The notes beneath the pieces were generated by a model. That model was not told the DNA's origin. It saw only the letters and a program-made list of their open reading frames with translations, and made no database searches. A DNA stretch of 7,913 bases from Nitrososphaerota archaeon (lineage in GTDB: Archaea; Thermoproteota; EX4484-205; JAAOZO01): positions 1-7,913 of the forward strand of contig JAAOZO010000129.1 of the NCBI GenBank assembly GCA_011605715.1, read 5' to 3'. The translations under genes were made by a program, and so were the position numbers. This document shows positions 6,112 through 7,913 of the stretch, in pieces. How positions within the stretch are numbered: position 1 is the first letter of the stretch; each line of letters begins with the position of its first letter.

Positions 6112-6127
6112 TTACGACGCATCGTAA
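6112..6127. promoter_or_regulatory. Probable metalloregulator operator (inverted repeat)
   Basis: TTACGA-CGCA-TCGTAA is an inverted repeat with two perfect 6-base arms and a 4-base spacer. It lies directly between the TATA box (6100-6108) and the start of the DtxR-family gene, where a bound dimer would block transcription initiation. The position and symmetry fit autoregulation by the encoded regulator, with metal as co-repressor. The sequence differs from the classical DtxR box (TTAGGTTAGCCTAACC-like) and from the MntR box, so it would be a distinct motif. The palindrome is seen; the identity of the binder is inferred. Confidence 0.65.
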
Positions 6128-6131
6128 CTTA

Positions 6132-6791
6132 ATGAGAAGCTTAACTTCTTTAACTTCAAAGTCTATTGAGGATTATCTATCAACAATACTTAGGCTTGAG
6201 TCCGTTTTTGGAGTAGCAAAAACAGGAGACATAGCTCACGAGCTAAATGTTAACTATGGTACTGTAACTAATATGTTAAACAAGCTTGAACGAGTTGGAC
6301 TACTAAAGAGACAAAGGTACGAAGGTGTAACTTTAACTAAGAGAGGTAAAGTTATTGCAGAAGAAACTATTAAAAGGCATAGAATCACTGAAAGGCTACT
6401 AACTGACGTCATAGGAGTAAGTCCAGAAGATGCGCATAGATTTGCTCACAAGATTGAGCATGATGTAAAAGAGATAATAGACCAAATAGATTTCGTACTA
6501 GGTTACCCTGATAAATGCCCACATGGTAATCCAATATTTCGAAAGGTCGAAGTTGTGCAGCATGAACTTAGATTAAAAGATACAAATGAAGGTCAAACCT
6601 ACATTATAAATAGAATATCGATTGAAAATGACGAGGTTATAAGCTTCCTAAAAGGCAACGGTCTTTGGATAGGAAGAGCTATAAAAGTAAAACTAATTAA
6701 AAAATCAAGCTTACAGATAGAAGCAGATAATAAAATAGTTAAAGTTCCCCCTAGGTTTAGTGAACTAATTTTTGTAAAAAAGGTAACATAA
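6132..6791 (+). CDS. DtxR/MntR-family metal-dependent transcriptional regulator
   Basis: This 219-residue cytosolic repressor probably senses Fe(II) or Mn(II) and controls the feo genes that follow. The winged helix-turn-helix is at about 10-75 (recognition helix near NYGTVTNMLNKLE, 41-53). The dimerisation and metal domain is at 76-131, with KRHRITERLLTDVIG (81-95) very close to the corresponding helix of Corynebacterium DtxR, and CPHGNPI (129-135). Aligned by eye with DtxR, the ancillary metal site is complete: H83, E87 and H102 match DtxR H79, E83 and H98. The primary site has D14 for M10, H106 for C102, and E109 and H110 for E105 and H106. So M10 and C102 of DtxR are replaced by Asp and His; the Asp is as in MntR. 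A C-terminal FeoA/SH3-like domain covers about 140-218. The ATG is fixed by the leaderless promoter, and an inverted-repeat operator sits just upstream. The stop is 2 bases from feoC. Iron is the likely effector because of the context. Confidence 0.93.
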   Translation: MRSLTSLTSKSIEDYLSTILRLESVFGVAKTGDIAHELNVNYGTVTNMLNKLERVGLLKRQRYEGVTLTKRGKVIAEETIKRHRITERLLTDVIGVSPEDAHRFAHKIEHDVKEIIDQIDFVLGYPDKCPHGNPIFRKVEVVQHELRLKDTNEGQTYIINRISIENDEVISFLKGNGLWIGRAIKVKLIKKSSLQIEADNKIVKVPPRFSELIFVKKVT

Positions 6792-6793
6792 AA

Positions 6794-7036
6794 ATGAAAC
6801 CACTTGAAGTACTTGAAAAGTTAGCCAGTAAAGAATACGTTAACAAAGAGCAAATTTCAAAGGAATTAGGGGTCTCAAAGGGAGAAGTAGAACTTGCGTT
6901 TCAGATCTTAGAAGATTTAGGCTACGTACGAAGAATCAACTTTAGTTGCAATACAAAATACTGTAGTTCCTGTCCATTTAGAAACATTTGTAGCACAAAA
7001 GTTGAGATATATGAAATCAGGAGGGATAAAAAATGA
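6794..7036 (+). CDS. feoC: FeoC-like winged-helix protein with Cys4 motif
   Basis: This 80-residue protein resembles FeoC, the small third subunit or regulator of the ferrous iron transporter. The N-terminal winged helix (about 1-48) includes KEQISKELGVSKGEVELAFQ (18-37) and ILEDLGYVRR. It is followed by C52-x4-C57-x2-C60-x5-C66, the same spacing I recall for the cysteines of E. coli FeoC, which bind an Fe-S cluster or metal. The spacing and the position directly before feoA and feoB are strong support. It begins 2 bases after the regulator's stop, with AGGTAA 8 bases upstream of the ATG as a ribosome site, and its TGA stop overlaps the feoA ATG (ATGA). In enterobacteria feoC is the last gene (feoABC); here it is placed before feoA. 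It may stabilise FeoB or act as an oxygen- or iron-sensing switch. A generic MarR/LexA-like winged helix is the alternative, but the cysteine pattern makes it less likely. Confidence 0.82.
   Translation: MKPLEVLEKLASKEYVNKEQISKELGVSKGEVELAFQILEDLGYVRRINFSCNTKYCSSCPFRNICSTKVEIYEIRRDKK
7019..7025 (+). promoter_or_regulatory. Strong Shine-Dalgarno site of feoA
   Basis: AGGAGGG ends 7 bases before the feoA ATG at 7033, a near-ideal archaeal ribosome binding site. It lies inside the end of feoC and decides the feoA start. Together with the ATGA overlap it shows internal operon genes are read by SD-dependent initiation while the first gene is leaderless. Confidence 0.7.
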
Positions 7037-7260
7037 TAACACGCCTGTCTTTAGTAGAAAGTGGAAAAGTTGTGAAGATTATATCTATAGACGCTGGAAT
7101 GGGCTTAGCTAGAAGACTAATGGAAATGGGGATGTTTGTTGGTTCAACAGTTACGGTTGTTGAACAAAGTTTTGGCCACGTTATTGTTGATGTCAGAGGT
7201 GCAAGGTTTGCTTTAGGTAGAGGAATGGCAAATAAAATTATCGTTGAGGTGCTAGGATGA
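7033..7260 (+). CDS. feoA: Ferrous iron transport protein FeoA
   Basis: This 75-residue SH3-like-fold protein is the small cytosolic partner of FeoB, thought to modulate its GTPase or transport activity. It shows the usual family pattern: short N-terminal beta strands, then GMGLARRLMEMGMFVGSTVTVVE (22-44, matching the G-x-x-x-RRLxEMGxxxGxxV consensus), a middle strand with VIVDVRGARFALGRGMA (50-66), and a closing IIVEV (69-73). The length is typical (about 75-80). Its start overlaps the feoC stop and its TGA overlaps the feoB ATG, so the three Feo proteins are translationally coupled. The regulator at 6132 carries a C-terminal domain of the same fold. Confidence 0.95.
   Translation: MITRLSLVESGKVVKIISIDAGMGLARRLMEMGMFVGSTVTVVEQSFGHVIVDVRGARFALGRGMANKIIVEVLG
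7246..7251 (+). promoter_or_regulatory. Shine-Dalgarno site of feoB
   Basis: GAGGTG lies 5 bases before the ATG at 7257 and 8 bases before the second ATG at 7260, within the end of feoA. Either ATG could start FeoB; the spacing of the other operon genes (7-8 bases) slightly favours 7260, while the ATGA overlap favours 7257. Confidence 0.6.
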
Positions 7261-7913
7261 TGAGTTTTCACACGACAAAATCAAAGGAAGAAAAAAGAAG
7301 AATTGAAGAGCATTTAACAATAGCGTTGGCAGCGCAACCAAACACTGGAAAAACCACTTTGTTCAATACTCTTACAGGGTCTAGGGCATACGTTGCTAAC
7401 TGGCCTGGGAAAACAATAGAAAGAATGGAAGGATTCTTTACACATAAAGGTAAGAATATACGAATTATAGACTTACCTGGCATTAGGAGTTTATCTACGC
7501 TTAGCCAAGAAGAAGCAATTGCGAAGGAATTTATTCTTTCAGGAGAGTATGATGCTCTTATCGTTATGGTTGATGCCGAAACATTGGAAAAATCTTTGTA
7601 TTTTGCAGTACAAATTCTTGAAGTAACGGATAAAGTAGTTATAGCAATAAACAAGTACGATGAAGCACATGCGTTAGGCCTTCACATAAACCAAGATAGG
7701 CTTCAGTCAGAGCTAAACGTACCAATTTTGCTTGTTAGTGCTCTGCGTAACCTGAACATAAATCAACTGATCGATAAAGCAGTAGAGATTGCAGCTCAGA
7801 AACGTTCTCCAAGACCAGCTATAGTGATAAACTACGGTGTACTTGAAGAATTCATAAGGAAGATTTCGAATGAGCTTGAAGCTTTAGGATTTAGCAAAGA
7901 TAGCTCAAGAGTA
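7257..7913 (+). CDS. feoB: Ferrous iron transporter FeoB, N-terminal G domain (partial, runs off window)
   Basis: FeoB is the GTPase-linked inner-membrane Fe(II) transporter. The window holds its first 219 residues: the cytosolic G domain and the beginning of the guanine-dissociation-inhibitor helices. After a charged N-terminal extension of about 20 residues come G1, AQPNTGKTT (25-33); G2, PGKTIER (50-56, switch threonine T53); G3, DLPG (72-75); G4, NKYD (132-135); and G5, SAL (161-163). The switch II region reads IRSLSTLSQEEAIAKEFIL, close to the usual SLSxxSxEExxAxxYL of FeoB. N28 matches the Asn that coordinates potassium in FeoB from Streptococcus thermophilus. The first glycine of the usual GNPNSGKT is alanine (A25), and its next residue Q26. 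The start is 7257 (ATGA overlap with feoA) or 7260. The membrane part lies beyond the window end; truncation is by the window, not by mutation. Confidence 0.95.
   Translation, partial: MMSFHTTKSKEEKRRIEEHLTIALAAQPNTGKTTLFNTLTGSRAYVANWPGKTIERMEGFFTHKGKNIRIIDLPGIRSLSTLSQEEAIAKEFILSGEYDALIVMVDAETLEKSLYFAVQILEVTDKVVIAINKYDEAHALGLHINQDRLQSELNVPILLVSALRNLNINQLIDKAVEIAAQKRSPRPAIVINYGVLEEFIRKISNELEALGFSKDSSRV

Noticed and set aside
7268..7654. Minus-strand ORF opposite feoB
   Set aside because: It lies entirely within the FeoB G-domain coding region, which has all five G motifs in the plus frame.
1..7913. CRISPR arrays, insertion sequences, rRNA or tRNA genes
   Set aside because: No spaced direct repeats, transposase motifs, terminal inverted repeats or RNA-gene consensus sequences were seen anywhere in the window.

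Overview
The window looks like AT-rich archaeal chromosome, most likely from a Thermoproteota-type (crenarchaeal or relative) organism. The evidence is TATA boxes placed about 26 bases before the first ATG (leaderless starts), Shine-Dalgarno sites only inside the operon, heavy use of AGA/AGG and ATA codons, an archaeal-type cytosolic GH38 alpha-mannosidase and a DtxR/FeoC/FeoA/FeoB iron operon. The species cannot be fixed from sequence alone.

Left part (1-5042), sugar metabolism. A small unknown membrane protein (81-416) is followed by a Gfo/Idh/MocA dehydrogenase (477-1478) and an 849-residue GH38 alpha-mannosidase (1560-4109). Each of the three has its own promoter. The promoters of the last two are near-copies of each other, which points to co-regulation by one factor. 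Convergent to them is a xylose-isomerase-like TIM-barrel sugar isomerase/epimerase (4218-5042, minus). Together they suggest intracellular breakdown of a mannose-containing glycan or glycoside followed by oxidation and isomerisation of the released sugar; the exact substrate is not visible.

Middle (5043-5496). This is a 454-base stretch with no convincing gene. It holds the isomerase promoter, an orphan promoter-like site resembling the sugar-gene promoters, short broken reading frames that may be gene remains, one weak 46-codon ORF, and a U-rich terminator-like tract for the next gene. A DedA/VTT-type membrane protein (5497-6003, minus, TTG start) follows.

Right part (6004-7913), iron uptake. 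Divergent from the DedA-like gene is a tight operon: a DtxR-family metalloregulator with a clear inverted-repeat operator between its TATA box and start codon, FeoC, FeoA, and the N-terminal G domain of FeoB, which runs off the window end. Gaps are 2 bases or ATGA overlaps. The regulator probably senses Fe(II) (or Mn(II)) and represses its own operon; FeoA, FeoB and FeoC form the ferrous iron transporter. The most useful leads are the operator, the FeoC cysteine motif in an archaeal-looking genome, the duplicated sugar promoters, and an ATG-N4-ATG arrangement at three sugar-gene starts.
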